DNA of 64,000 nt from Brachionus manjavacas (GCA_019054805.1 JAHQIY010000019.1:526001-590000), one strand, 5' to 3'; positions 34,101 to 45,239 are shown, counted from the stretch's first letter. Program-made: numbers and translations. The notes: generated by a model not told the origin, from the sequence alone.

Positions 34101-35371
34101 TTTTCGATAGTTAAATATTAAAAATTGATAAATATGGTATCAATCGATAGATAATTTTCTTCTCTACAATTTGATATAATTTTTAAGTTGTTTTGAAAAT
34201 TATCTTAGAAAGATATCTGTGCCGAACCATTTGGACCTTTCGGATAGGTTTACCATCTTCAAGATTTATTTAATATTTTCGAGAGATTTTTTATCAATCA
34301 TTAAAATACTACCAACTATTATTAAAAACAATCTACTCTTTAAGATAAAAAAGGTTTTACGGAGGTAGGAAGAATTGTGTCAGACTACATAGATTTTTAG
34401 TAAAAAAATTGATTTTTACAATCTCCACGATAAAAAAGCTAAATTTATATTTAAATATATTATTATTTTTTTGAAAAAACACTTATTCTAACGTTATTTT
34501 GGCCGATCTTTAAGAAAAAAACAAAAAAAAAATTAAGTCAGCATGTAATTCTTATAATCTAGAAAATTAGGCCTAAAAATGAGGGGTATGGGGTTCGGTT
34601 TTTCGACCGAGAGCCATAAAATATTTTTGTCTTAATTCTTTTTCGTCATGTAGGAAAACCTAAAAATGATAATTTTCATCCTTATATAAGTTCCCTATCC
34701 GACTAGGGTTTATGATTTGGGGCACCTTAAAAATAGACCAAAATTGACTTTTTTTTCTAATTTTGAGTTTATTAGAAATTAATTGGAACTCAATTTATTA
34801 AATTAATTTGCTTTGCAACTGTCTCTTAAACAAAGTAACAATTAATTAAGAAAGAATTTGAAAAAAATTGATTTTCAATAGAACCTTTTAATAGTTGAAC
34901 TCTTATTGGACAGCAAAAATCACGGGTTGAATATGTTGACTTGACTAAGACGCAATTTTTAGTCTCTTCGGATGTAAAGAGTACATCAAGACATTTTGCT
35001 GCCCATATGTGAATAGGATATCCGTCAACATCAGAAAGCAAATCTACTCCATTGTATACCTTTTAATAAAAAAAATTTATTTTTAATCACAAATTCTAAT
35101 TTTTAAATTACAAAACTTTTATTTTCCTTCAATTGCGATATATTTTCTATCTTTTTTTCAATTTCTTCAAGATATTGTTGTTGAGTTACTTCACGCTCCT
35201 TTGTCTGCTTGATAAAGTCTTCAAATAGCTCTAGAGTATTCACAGATGATTGCGTTGTATCTGGTTGAGGTGATTCCGGACGCGCGCTCTCATTTAGATC
35301 TATCGTAACTACTCTCCGGCTTGCATTTAATTTTTGAATTTCATTATCTTTCGAATGTAAATTTTTGGATA
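31152..35371 (-). CDS. BEN-domain protein, three exons seen (5' exon missing)
   Basis: BEN domains bind DNA or mediate protein contacts in chromatin factors, and also occur in some viral and transposon-linked proteins. The exons are 35371-35112 (phase 2 to 0), 35059-34885 (ends phase 1) and 31279-31152 (stop TAA at 31154-31152). All have GT-AG borders and join in frame. The first encodes a Ser/Pro-rich then coiled-coil-like acidic segment (FIKQTKEREVTQQQYLEEIE). Exons two and three form a BEN-like fold: 'IWAAKCLDVLFTSEETKNCV', then CPIRVQLLK joined to DALKYKYNLPGEKQDKIL, then IVDAFNTKGRVIKH. The initiating exon was not found. The last intron (3.6 kb) holds a whole Tc1-like element. The BEN call rests on motif pattern and is moderately firm. 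Confidence 0.65.
31378..34727 (+). mobile_element. Tc1/mariner-like transposon, ~3.35 kb, TA-flanked
   Basis: The terminal repeats are GTGCCCCAAATGATAAACCCTAGT at the left and its near-perfect complement at the right (GACTAGGGTTTATGATTTGG, GGCAC). A TA lies immediately outside each end (31376-31377 and 34728-34729), matching the TA duplication of the Tc1/mariner superfamily. It carries the broken transposase at 31882-33862 and about 870 bp of AT-rich sequence after it. It lies in the last intron of the BEN gene, in opposite orientation. Confidence 0.75.
31882..33862 (+). pseudogene. DDE transposase of Tc1/mariner-like element, frameshifted
   Basis: Three consecutive frames (31882-32472, 32397-33158, 33416-33862) form one protein. 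Catalytic motifs are 'ILISHDESIFRSGEMSSYRW' (first Asp), 'KVEIIVDNARTHST' (second Asp, at ~33200, in the third frame) and 'FHCELNPVEGVFCDLK' (final Glu). The last is the K-F-H-C-E-L-N-P-x-E form seen in a divergent branch of the IS630-Tc1-mariner superfamily. Frame changes fall at A-runs near 32410-32425 and 33098-33104. At 33316 a GTAAAA and at 33391 a TTCAG could mark an intron, but the frame does not close cleanly. As it stands it cannot make a full-length transposase. Confidence 0.78.
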
Positions 35372-35888
35372 CTATGTTTAATTTTAGAAAATTAATGAAT
35401 TGGATTATGATATTATATATGAGAAAAAAAGCAAAAAAGAAAAGAAAGAGAAGTTTGAATGAAAGAGAGTAATGGATTACAAAGATACTTAGTGCTTTAA
35501 TTTTTTAGTTTGATGTTTTGATTTCTCTTGAGTACAACCCGACCTTAATTTGTTTGACCTTTTTTCCTCTCCTCTCTCTCTATTTATCCTTTTATTTTAT
35601 TTGCCAGTTATTATTTTCCTTTCTAGCAGTTTATAAAAAATCACAAAGTTCAAGAAAAGTTTTGTTATTTTTTTAAATAATACTAAAAGATTGAAAATTT
35701 TTGGATAAAAACGAAAAAAATTGATAAATGTAAGCTAAATTTTTTCTTATATTAATTTCAGAGAAAAAAAATAAAGCCTTTTAGAAATTATCATAAAACG
35801 GTGCTAAACGTAATGTTATGATGCGTTTATACCCATCAAAACTTGAACGCGTTTACACGTAAAGAAACAAGCGTTTATTTTTTTTCGG

Positions 35889-36792
35889 CTAGCGAATTCA
35901 AAATAACATAATTAGAATATCGACAATTTTATTAAATTCAAAATAGCATACATCAATTAATTTATCAATTAGAACAAAAATTAAATAAGTAATAAAGCTA
36001 AATGTTTCTAATTTTTTTGAAGGATCATACTTTTTAGCTTTGATAATGTATTGACAATTTCCATTTTTATGAAATGCAAACAATTTAATTTTAATTTTAA
36101 TTTTTTTATGAAAATTGTAAATTTGTTTTCATTTAACATATAAAGGAAAATTTAAAAACTAAACTAAAACTAATTTAACTTTTTTCAAAAAATTGTATTA
36201 TTTTTTTTTGCATTATGTGGTTTTAAAAATCTATCATGTGGATGCAAGGAAGGACTAAGTCTCCATTTCATCCGGCCAAGGACTCGCCTAAATTATTTTT
36301 TAAATAATTAAATAAACAATTTAATTTAGCTTCAAACTTGATATTTTGAATAAGCTATTGTGAACGTGTTATTTTGAGTATTCAAAAATTATTATGTCAA
36401 TTTGATAATGTTATTTTGAACTTTAAAACAACATGTAATTTTTGCTATTATGATATCTCTATTATGATTTTGCTATTTTGATCAATGCTATTTTAATACA
36501 CAGCCATAAAAAAAATAGTGCAACATTAAATACAAGCCATAACTTTCAAAACTTATTTTATTGTAAGATGGCTAATAGAAGACTAACTCAATTAGTCTCC
36601 AACAATATTTTCAGCATTTTTTTTATTTAGTCTAGGAAAAAAAAAAAGAAGGATGATGGACTATTGGATATTTTATTAAATTAATAAAAGTTAAAATTCC
36701 GATAATTTATTTAATCTAGAATTACAAAAAAAGGCTAAAAATTATTCCGGCTGCAAAAAGTTAAAAAATTTTCTTATTTCATTTTATTGAAC
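35889..36792. other. Intergenic, no gene seen
   Basis: This is AT-rich spacer between the candidate BEN element and the 3' end of atlastin. A 61-codon minus-strand frame at 35898-36083 has no recognisable features and is probably chance. An AATAAA on the minus strand at 36788-36783, five bases beyond the atlastin stop, is the likely polyadenylation signal, implying a very short 3' UTR. Confidence 0.5.
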
Positions 36793-39700
36793 TTATATTC
36801 TACTTTTTAAATTTTTGATATTTTTTAAAAATATCGAAAAAAAGTCTAAATTAAAATCAATTGTAAATGTGACTAATAATTTAAAAAAAGATATCAAATT
36901 AGAGAAAAAATTCGAATAGCCAATATTTAAACTTTGAATGTACTCATTTAGCACAATGACATAAGATGTGAACAAAAAAAATACTAAACTGGCCACATAA
37001 AAAGTTGCTTGAATCAAATCCTTGGGACTTTTGTGCCAGCTTAGGCGCGGTTTTCTCATCCCACTGTCGCCTTGTGCCATCAATTGATTTAGGCTATCTT
37101 TGAATGAAGGCGATTTTTTCGGTTGTCGCTTTTGATTATGAACCAAATAGTCCGAGAATACCCCCTTCAGTTCGTTAACTAAATTTTCTCTGTCCACTTT
37201 TATTTCACAATCAATGGGCAATAGTCCATCAAATTTATCTATTGTCATTCTCAGCGCTTTTTCATGCTTCATGTTAAGAATCTCCAAATCCACAAAGGCA
37301 TCCTCTAACTCTCCCATGCATTTTATGTATTCTTTTACACACTGCTTTTTCAAATTGGTCACTATTTTAGAGTTGTTGAGTCGAATTTCGGTGTCATACA
37401 TCTCCAGTTGTCGGTCAAGGTCACTGCTCAACTCCACGAAAGCCTCGTGGAGCTCCGGAATTTCAATTCTGATCCGGTCGAATTCTTCCAAACACTTCAT
37501 TTTGACTTGCTGATGTTTCATGAAAAATGAAATCGGTCTAATGTAGTTATGATTCTCGGACAAATGCTAAAAAATAAAATTAGCAGAAAAAATTTTAGTT
37601 TCCAAAATTTACATTGCTCATGTTTTGTTCATATTGATTCAAGCTCTCTGTGCCAATTGATTGAATGAAATTTTGCTTTTTTTCATTGTTTAGTTGTCGG
37701 AAATAGCTTTGCTGAATTTGAATCTCGGTCTTGAGACTTTGGTTGTCCATTTCCAGCTCAAGATCGTCCAAATAGATCAAATTCAATTTTAGACTTTCCA
37801 ATGATTGCTCAATAAATGCACTAAATTCGTTGTCTAGAATGTTTTCTTTCACAAATGGAATTGAGTCGTTTAGAAGCTTTTAAAAAATTAAAAATTGAAA
37901 AAATTTATTTAAGCACAACTGAGAAAAAAGACAAGATTTTATGAACCTTGATTAATATTGTCTCTAATTCAAATATAGCTCAATTTGGAAATTGGTTCTT
38001 TTAGTGTACCAAACGGTGATTTTCAATTAGAGAATATTGGAAGAATGCATACCATGTTCAAATTGTTGAATTTATTTTTTCTAAAGAATATTTATTTTCA
38101 CATATTTAATATTATTAATAAGAATTTCATTAATAAATTAAATTATTTTCGATTTTGAAAATTAAATTAAAAAATTAACTAAATAATACTGAAGGCTCAA
38201 TTGAGATTAAAATACTTCAAAAAAGGCAAAAATTTCTTCGTTTCATAATCTCCTTTTTTTTAATACAGTGTTTTACTTTAAACCACAGAACGGGTAATAT
38301 TACATCATTTTACGTAATTTTACAGCAATAAATGTAAGATTACATAAAATTACATCAAATTTAGAATGTAAGTAAATGTGAGCTTACGGAAAATGATGTC
38401 AAATTACGTTATTTCAAGTAAAACACAACAAAAATGCTGACGGCCAAAAAATTCCAATTTTCCGGACTAAAATTTGATATTTAATAAATTTTTGGTTTTA
38501 TAAAAATTTTCGGAACCTGTAATTTTTCATTTTTTTTACATTTTATTACATAATTTTACACAAAATCATCAAATTAAAAATTGTAATAAAAAGTAATTCT
38601 AATGAAAAACATTTTTTATTTTTTCAATCAAAAAGTTAATTTTGAAAGTTTTTCAAAAATAACATAAATGCTTAAATTTAAAATGAGATATTAGTAGACT
38701 TTTTACTGCCTTTTGGCGTATTAAATTTTGAATTTGTTCTTCATCAGGACAATGATCCAAAGCATAAGTCAAATGTTTAGCTATTCTGAAAAAAATTCAA
38801 AAAAATGGGTTTTACTCATAAATTTTACTTTAAAAAAAAATAAATAAATTCACGATTAAAATTAATTTTGAAAGATTCGTTTTTCACCTAGATCAGCTGA
38901 TTTGAACCCGATTGAGATGGTATTACACGAGCTAAAACAATATTTAAGGAAATCGAAGAATGAGTCAGAAATTGTAAGGAAAATTTTCAAGTTCCAGAGA
39001 TCGCTTACAGCAGACAATGTATTAGATACAACAATCGATTCAAAAGGGCGAATAAAGAAGAAATAATATTTTTTAAATAATATCTTTTTAGGTTATTGAT
39101 ATTATCTTAAATAGTAGTTGTATTCAATTCATTTCATTAAAAAATAAAAATGTTTTTCATTAAAAACAAAATTTACTTAGAATTACTTTTTATTACAAAT
39201 ATCAACAACATTTTGTGTCAAATAATGTAATAATAAAAAAAATTTTTTAAATAAAAATTACTAAAAATTTATTAAATATCAAATTTTTGTCCGGAAAGTT
39301 GGAATTTTTTGGCCGTCAGCATTTTTGTTGTGTTTTACTTGAAATAACGTAATTTGACATCATTTTCCGTAAGCTTACATTTACTTACATTCTAAATTTG
39401 ATGTAATTTTATGAAGTCTTACATTTATTGTTGTAAAATTACGTAAAATGATGTAATATTATCCGTTCTGTGGTTTAAAGTAAAACACTGTATTAAAAAT
39501 AAACTAGACTAGATTATCATGATTTTAATTCTGTCTAAATAAGTTATTCTTTTTAAATTACGATTTGTTACGCATAAAAGCAAAATATTAAAATGTCGTC
39601 ATATTTGCTGTGAATTTTAAATAAAATTCAATTTTTTATGAAAAGACTGAATTTAAAAAAATAAAACAAATTATCTTTAAGAAAATTTTTTTGAATGAAA

Positions 39701-41076
39701 ATTTACATTTTTACTAGAAAATAAAATGGCCCTTTTATTTTTTTATTACAAAAATTACGCTAAAATTTCATATCACTGTGAGCGAAAAAATGAAAAATAA
39801 CAGTAACTAAGTTAGAACAAAATTACTAATCTGTTAATTTAAAACTAAAAAATAAATCAAAAAACCAAATACCTTTGTGAAATAATTCTTGTGGTTTAAT
39901 AGAAGATTTTGTTTACAAATTAAATTATTATGCTTTTTGTAAATCTTGAAAAATAAGTTAATAAAATTTTATAAAAAAATAATTTTATCTAATAATACAG
40001 ATGCTATTGATTCCATATCGGGCATAGTTTGACTATTCAATACGTCAACGTATTCCTTGCATCAAATGTCAACTTATAAAAAGAAACTAATCATTAAAAA
40101 ATACTTTAAATTTTTCGAACAGATTTGTTCCATTGAGACGAACCGATGCTGTCTCATCCAAAACAATACTTTGAATAATTTTCTGAAAAAAATTCTCACT
40201 CATCTCATTAAATTGAACATCAAGCTCTTAAAAGAAGAATAAGTCTGTGTTTTAAGAAATATTTTTGACTAGCACCATTTTGATTTCCGCTGCACTCTTT
40301 TTTCAAAATAGACTGACCCGGATGAGGCATCAGAAAACAATTTTTTCTTTTAAAATAAAATTCTAAATTTTTTGTTATCTCTTTTATTTCATCGGTTTCA
40401 CCACCACAATTGTCCAGCCTTGATTTGAGCAGTTTATCACCACCACCAAAGCCGTACTCATACTCATCCGGATAGTGCCAGTCTCGCACCAAAAAAGTCA
40501 GCTGTTCGAAGCGGAATTCTCTCCGCAGCAAATTCTCGGTGACTTTTTTATACTGAGCAAAAAGGTTCAAGTATTCCAGGTGAGTGCGTTCAATGTTATT
40601 CTTGATGTTGTAGATCTGGACTGAGCTCATGAAAGCGCTGAGCGAAAAAATGACCGCGCATTCGCGGTGAGTAGTCTCGTTGTCAAAGGTGCCCTGGGTA
40701 TCCATGAGAAGAAGATTAACCTCACGTCCATCCGGTAAAGTCACGGCTACGGGCGTGTTCCACATCCAAATGCCCCTGGTGTGCGGCGAAGAGCCGTACG
40801 ACCATTGGAAACCGTCAAGCTCGCTCTGTGTCAAGTAATTCAAAAATTTGTTCAACAAGAAAGATTTGCCAGTGCGGAATGAACCAATTATGGATATGAT
40901 AACAAACTGTGGACAAAATTAGACTCGAATAGTGAGGAAAGAGAACTTACTGGTCTATTGGTGCTTGAGGAAAGCAAAATGTGCTCAAGTGCCGCTTCGT
41001 CCAGAATAAATTTGCCATTCTGGTTCGATATTATTTGCACTGCGCTCATTTTTGGTCGTGGCAATTGACCAGACAT
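36793..41076 (-). CDS. ATL: Atlastin, ER membrane-fusion GTPase (six exons)
   Basis: Atlastins are dynamin-superfamily GTPases that fuse ER tubules. The exons are 41076-40951, 40906-40276, 40226-40105, 40055-39999, 37876-37613 and 37566-36793. All are GT-AG and in frame, giving about 657 residues, longer than the usual ~550. The N-terminus has FILDEAALEHILLSSS; the P-loop is 'GSFRTGKSFLLNKFL' (~50), with the atlastin-type arginine; G3 is LLMDTQGTFDNETT; G4 is FLVRDW; then CFLMPHPG. Exons 3 and 4 (VLDETASVRLNGTNLFEKFK, EYVDVLNSQTMPDM) continue the GTPase-to-stalk region. Exons 5-6 form a divergent helical middle domain, then two membrane segments (ATFYVASLVFFLFTSYVIVL and the following hydrophobic stretch) and a tail. 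The long intron 4 holds a Tc1 relic. Confidence 0.92.
38266..39490 (+). mobile_element. Tc1-family element with ~228-bp inverted repeats, transposase decayed
   Basis: The ends are CAGTGTTTTACTTTAAACC... and its complement, each next to TA (38264-38265, 39491-39492). The inverted repeats run about 38266-38494 and 39263-39490 with few mismatches. The interior keeps 'FVLHQDNDPKHKSN' at 38730-38766 (second catalytic Asp region of Tc1) and 'SADLNPIEMVLHELKQYL' at 38893 (final Glu region), ending at a stop near 39066. The first Asp region is gone, so the copy is a non-autonomous relic. It lies in atlastin intron 4 on the opposite strand. Confidence 0.85.
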
Positions 41077-43161
41077 TTTCTATATTATTTCTTCAAAATA
41101 AATGATAAAAATTAAAATTTAGACTGTTTTAGAACCAGTTTTTATAATTCATCACGAATTAGATTCGTGATTAGAAACGTGCTTAGACTAACGAGTACTT
41201 TGAAGCATACTTTAGACTTTAATTAGATGCGATAAGAAAATTAGTTCAAAAGTTTATTAAGAAATTTTCTAATTTATTCAAATGAGAATTATAATCAATT
41301 TTATTTTTAATTTTTTCAAAAAGTCGACTCTAGACCCTAACTTTGAATAAAATTTCAAAACCTTAATTTATCACTAAAAATTATTATAAAAATTAAATTT
41401 TGAAAATTCAGCTAAATTTCGTTTTAAAATTCTGAAAATTTAACTTTAGGGACAAATTAAAGAAAACTACTAAATGAGTTTGAATGATTTAATTTTTTTT
41501 AATTAATTTTCAGATTTATTAATTTGAAATAAAGTAAAAATATAAATTGAAAGTGGCGACCAAATATTTTTATATTTATGAAGTGTTATAAAATATTAAA
41601 AGCTTCAGAAAAAGTTTAATATATAAAATATTTGAATCGAACAGAAATCATTTAATTTTTTAGTCTACATGCTTTTAATCCAAAAAATATTATATTTTTT
41701 TTTATTTATTAAGTCAAAGTCCAGATAGCAATAAACGCTTTAAAAGGCTAAATAATAATAATCAATACGCTAAATAAGCTAATCTACGGATCCCAAATTT
41801 TTGAAATATTGAGGAATTTGGTCTCCGGAACTGGAATCTCCTAAAAAATGCTACAGAAAATACGGAAAATAATTTTAAAATATTTATTAAAAATTTTATG
41901 AAAATAAAACTTATTTAATTTTTTATTTATTCAGATTTTTAAATTATTTTAATTTTTCAATTTTAATTAAAAAACAAAACGAATCAAGTTAAACATTTTT
42001 TAAATTTGATATTTTACTCACTCTTTTTAAATTTTCTGATTAAATTTTTTAAAACTGATTCAAAAGCGTCTATCTCAAAAATGATTTATATTTTTTCAAA
42101 ATTAAAATTAATAAATCTATTTGATAAGGATTTACATAATTTTTTAAATAAAGAATTTTTATTGTGTCGTTCGAAATTTTGTCTAAATCATTTGATTTAC
42201 TTACAAAAAGGAATTTTTTTCAGATTTATAATAAGAAAAACATGACATGGACCGGAAAATTATAGCTGATTTAAAACTTACATATTACCATTTTATTTGT
42301 CCTCAGGGTCTTATAGATTGTCTCTGTTTTATCTACCAACTTTTTTAGTTCTTTCTTTATTTTTTAAAATCTTAATCAATTTTTTATTTGCTTGTTCAAA
42401 ACTTTTTATTTGATAAAAACTTAAAATAAAGCACAAAAAATGATCTTCGCAAGCTGGAGCAGCTAGCCCGGAACCGGAAAGGCTGGAAGCAGATCACAAG
42501 TGACACGCAAGCCCTTTCAAGAGCGCGGAGAGTAGAACTCGCGTACTCTCACAGGAAGAGGAAATTATTTGATAATTAATATTGTCAATAAATTTTTATA
42601 CAAATTTTTAAATCGTATTTATTCTTTTAATATACTATTCAATTTTTACAAAAAAGAAGGAAAGTGTTGTAATAATTATGTATTTTAACAAATATAATTT
42701 TTTTTAAATTTTAAAATTTTCAGCACTCTTTAATTTTAAAAATTTCATATTTTATAGTGTATCACAAAAAAATAGATTTAAATTTATAAAATCTTTTTTA
42801 AAAAACTCTTTTTTTTTTTCTTAATCAAGGTCATAATCTAAAATTATTTTGACATATATTATTTTTAAATAATTAAAAAAAAAATGGATAAACGAGGTAA
42901 TTACTTAATTTATTTAAATAACCTCGTTTAAAAAAAAATGAAGAAAATCTATCAAATTTTACTAAAAAAAGAGATGGGGGCATCACTTTAAATTGGATCG
43001 AAATTTAAAAAAAATTAATTTTCACAATTCGACTATATCTAGATAAAAAGCTAAAAAAAAACAAAATTTTAAAAGAATTTATTAAAAAAATTATTATTTT
43101 GTTTTAAATAATAAATTGTACTAAATTTTAATTAAATTTTTTTCAAAAAAATAAAACTTTT
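41077..43161. other. Intergenic with one LINE fragment
   Basis: The only recognisable piece is at 42433-42560 (plus): NDLRKLEQLARNRKGWKQIT. It matches the end of CR1/R1-type ORF2 proteins (LE-LAQDRK-WR) and is clearly richer in G+C than its surroundings. A small hairpin (TAAACGAGGT/ACCTCGTTTA) lies at about 42893-42930. A 79-codon frame at 42006-42245 is low-complexity and not believed. Confidence 0.6.
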
Positions 43162-43899
43162 TTATAATTTATTTAAATGATCCTGAGTAATCTCGAATAA
43201 AGAATTATATTTAGAAGATCTTATGGCTATGTCATAAGCAGTCTCATTTTGACTATTTTTGATTCCGAACATGGTAAATGGATTTGTTAACAATAAAAGC
43301 AAACTTTCTTTTGGAATAGATTGCTGAGCTACCAAATGCAAACAAGTCTGTCCACCATTCGATTTTGCATTACAATCAGCATTGAAATACTTAATTAGGT
43401 ACTCGACCACTTTATAACTGTTCCAGTAGCAGGCAGAATGTAATGGTGTCCAGCCCATATCAGTCACAGCTTCCAATTGATTAATCTTAATATGTAACTT
43501 ATCTTCCAAACATAGCAAATATCTAACCACTTCGATATTATTTGAATAAGAAGCTCTATGCAGAGCCGTATAGCCATCAGAATCTTTAAATCTCAGCAAA
43601 TTGGCAACATCCTCATCCTTTGTTTGACTTTGAACCAAAATTTTTATCTCAGACAACTTCCCGTTCTCAGCCAAAGTGACAAATTTTTTATCAGCATCTG
43701 CCTCTATTTCCTTATCAGTCCAATTATCTATGTCATTCTCGTCATATTCCCAATAGCTTTGAAATGCAGTTTGATTTTTTTCTTTGGCTTCTTTGATCAT
43801 TTGGACCGTGTCCGAAGTGAAAAGATTCTGTTCTGACAGCGGAATTTTCTCTTCTACAATCTCATTCTTATCAATCTCTTTGACAAATTCGCTGCTCAT
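43162..43899 (-). CDS. ANKRD49: Ankyrin repeat protein, ANKRD49 orthologue
   Basis: A single-exon frame of 245 residues, close to the ~240 of the vertebrate protein. The N-terminal ~75 residues are acidic (SYWEYDENDIDNWTDKEIEA). Four ankyrin repeats follow: FVTLAENGKLSEIKILV, 'GYTALHRASYSNNIEVVRYL', 'GWTPLHSACYWNSYKVVEYL' and GGQTCLHLVAQQ. The C-terminal 'ETAYDIAIRSSKYNSLFEIT' is the characteristic end of ANKRD49. In mammals it is a nuclear protein linked to spermatogenesis; its role here is not known. The start ATG at 43899 is the first in frame. It lies 141 bp downstream of the MRPS23 stop on the same strand. Confidence 0.9.
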   Translation of the reverse strand: MSSEFVKEIDKNEIVEEKIPLSEQNLFTSDTVQMIKEAKEKNQTAFQSYWEYDENDIDNWTDKEIEADADKKFVTLAENGKLSEIKILVQSQTKDEDVANLLRFKDSDGYTALHRASYSNNIEVVRYLLCLEDKLHIKINQLEAVTDMGWTPLHSACYWNSYKVVEYLIKYFNADCNAKSNGGQTCLHLVAQQSIPKESLLLLLTNPFTMFGIKNSQNETAYDIAIRSSKYNSLFEITQDHLNKL

Positions 43900-44040
43900 T
43901 TTTGATTTCTATCTTTAAATTTAATTTAAAAATACATCATAAATAAATCAACAGGTTTTAATTCTGTTTGTAAAATTAAAAAAACAAAATAAATCAAAAA
44001 AGTTTATTAATTAATTAAATTTTAAAAATGACTTAAAGAT

Positions 44041-44682
44041 TTATTGCTTCTCAATTAGATTTTGTTTTTCCTTAAAATTTCCTAATTTTAGACCAATTTT
44101 TGTGTTTTTATTCAGATTTACTTGTTTCTTTTTAAAAAAGAAGCCTTGGGCTTGAAGATTCTCAATAGTTGCATCTACTAAATCATTCCTATCAACTCCG
44201 CTCGCTTCTAAGCTTTTATAAGTTGAAATAAACCTTAAAAATTAAAATTAAATTTTGAAATTTGAAATTCTAAAATATTAATTCTGCTTACAATTCCCAA
44301 TTTGGTTTCCTTTTGTTCGAATTAAGAACTATTGTCTCGATTGGAGTAACATTTGAAAAGTAAAAGCTAATTTTTTTAAATTAACAAGCATTAAATAAAT
44401 TTTTCTCTAAAAAGTTACGCTCTGAGTTCATCTTCTTCGTAAAAAAGTTTTTTGGGTAAATCATGGACAATGTCATTGCCCAGGATGCTTCTGTATGCTG
44501 GGTCTCTTTTGGGAGGAAATTTTTTGTAAATATCAAACCATAGGGGTATTTCATTTTCTTTTATGATATTTGATTTAATTAATCCATTCATTCTTGATTT
44601 CAAAATTTTATTTGAATTTCTTTTTGATCAGGATTTACCTGGTAAAAATGGAAGCAGCTTTGTTGATGCGACTTTGGGCCAT
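44041..44682 (-). CDS. MRPS23: Mitochondrial small ribosomal subunit protein mS23
   Basis: This is a component of the mitochondrial ribosome small subunit. Four exons join in frame over introns of about 46, 52 and 58 bp: 44682-44639, 44592-44419, 44366-44292 and 44233-44041. Every junction is phase 2, and the product is 161 residues. The N-terminus MAQSRINKAASIFTRMNGLI and the block 'PLWFDIYKKFPPKRDPAYRS', then KLFYEEDELRA-FYF, match the conserved S23 pattern (leader-like start, PLWFDVYxAFPP, FYxEDxxRAKFY). The C-terminal exon (LVDATIENLQAQGFFFKKKQ) is less conserved. Only exon 2 is large enough to be noticed as an ORF, so automated prediction could easily miss this gene. Confidence 0.88.
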
Positions 44683-45239
44683 TTTTGAAAATAAATTTTT
44701 AGTTGAAAAATTTGAATTTTTTCATCATAAACTTAGTTTTCATCGTTAGATTATGTTGCCAAAAATTTGTCTTTTTCTAAGAAATTTTTTTAAAATAAAA
44801 CTTAAATTTTGTAATTTTGAAATTTTATTCAAATAATTTTTAAATTTTCATCAATTGAAATATGCATATTAATTTATTTTTATTAGTTAATCTCAGGTTT
44901 GCAAGGTATTTATTATTCACAGCGTTCATCAAAACAAGGTTTAATTGATCTTAGAAATAAGACTCCTTCGATGTGATTTTATTCAAATGTTTAAGATGGA
45001 AAAAGTTAATTTTGTAAATTTAAGATCAATTTAAGTCCAAACACAATGTTTGATACCAAAGTCGAAATTTGCTTGGAGAATCTCCAAGTGCAGTTTGTTA
45101 TACAACTACTTCTACTACTTTAATTTTTAAGGATTATTATTAAATGGGTATTTATATTATTATTACTGAGTATGTCAAAAAATATTATTAAGTATTAAAA
45201 AATATTAAACAATACCAAAATATTCAAAAAAACTAGTAA
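44683..45239. other. Intergenic, no gene seen
   Basis: This is the region upstream of MRPS23. It is AT-rich, with no transposon motif or RNA gene recognised. A weak CTTCTACTACTTTAATTTTT/ATTATTATTAC low-complexity stretch lies at 45108-45175. Confidence 0.4.

Larger units (their letters stand above)
30679..35888. mobile_element. Candidate composite element bracketed by GCGTTTA-rich inverted ends
   Basis: The outer ends are weak inverted repeats (CCGAAAATAAATAAACG at 30682 and the complement of CCGAAAAAAAATAAACG ending at 35887). Next to them come clusters of AACGCGTT, GCGTTTA and TAAACG motifs (30696-30836 and 35797-35876), unusual in this CpG-poor AT-rich sequence. Between them lie a BEN-domain gene (minus strand) and, within its intron, a Tc1/mariner-like transposon. 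Whether the outer repeats are true transposon ends is inference; no target duplication was seen. Confidence 0.45.

Noticed and set aside
35898..36083. 61-codon minus-strand ORF
   Set aside because: Low complexity, no domain and not connected to the BEN gene by credible splice sites.
42006..42245. 79-codon plus-strand ORF
   Set aside because: Phe/Leu/Lys/Ile-rich translation of AT-rich DNA, with no homology-like pattern or splice context.
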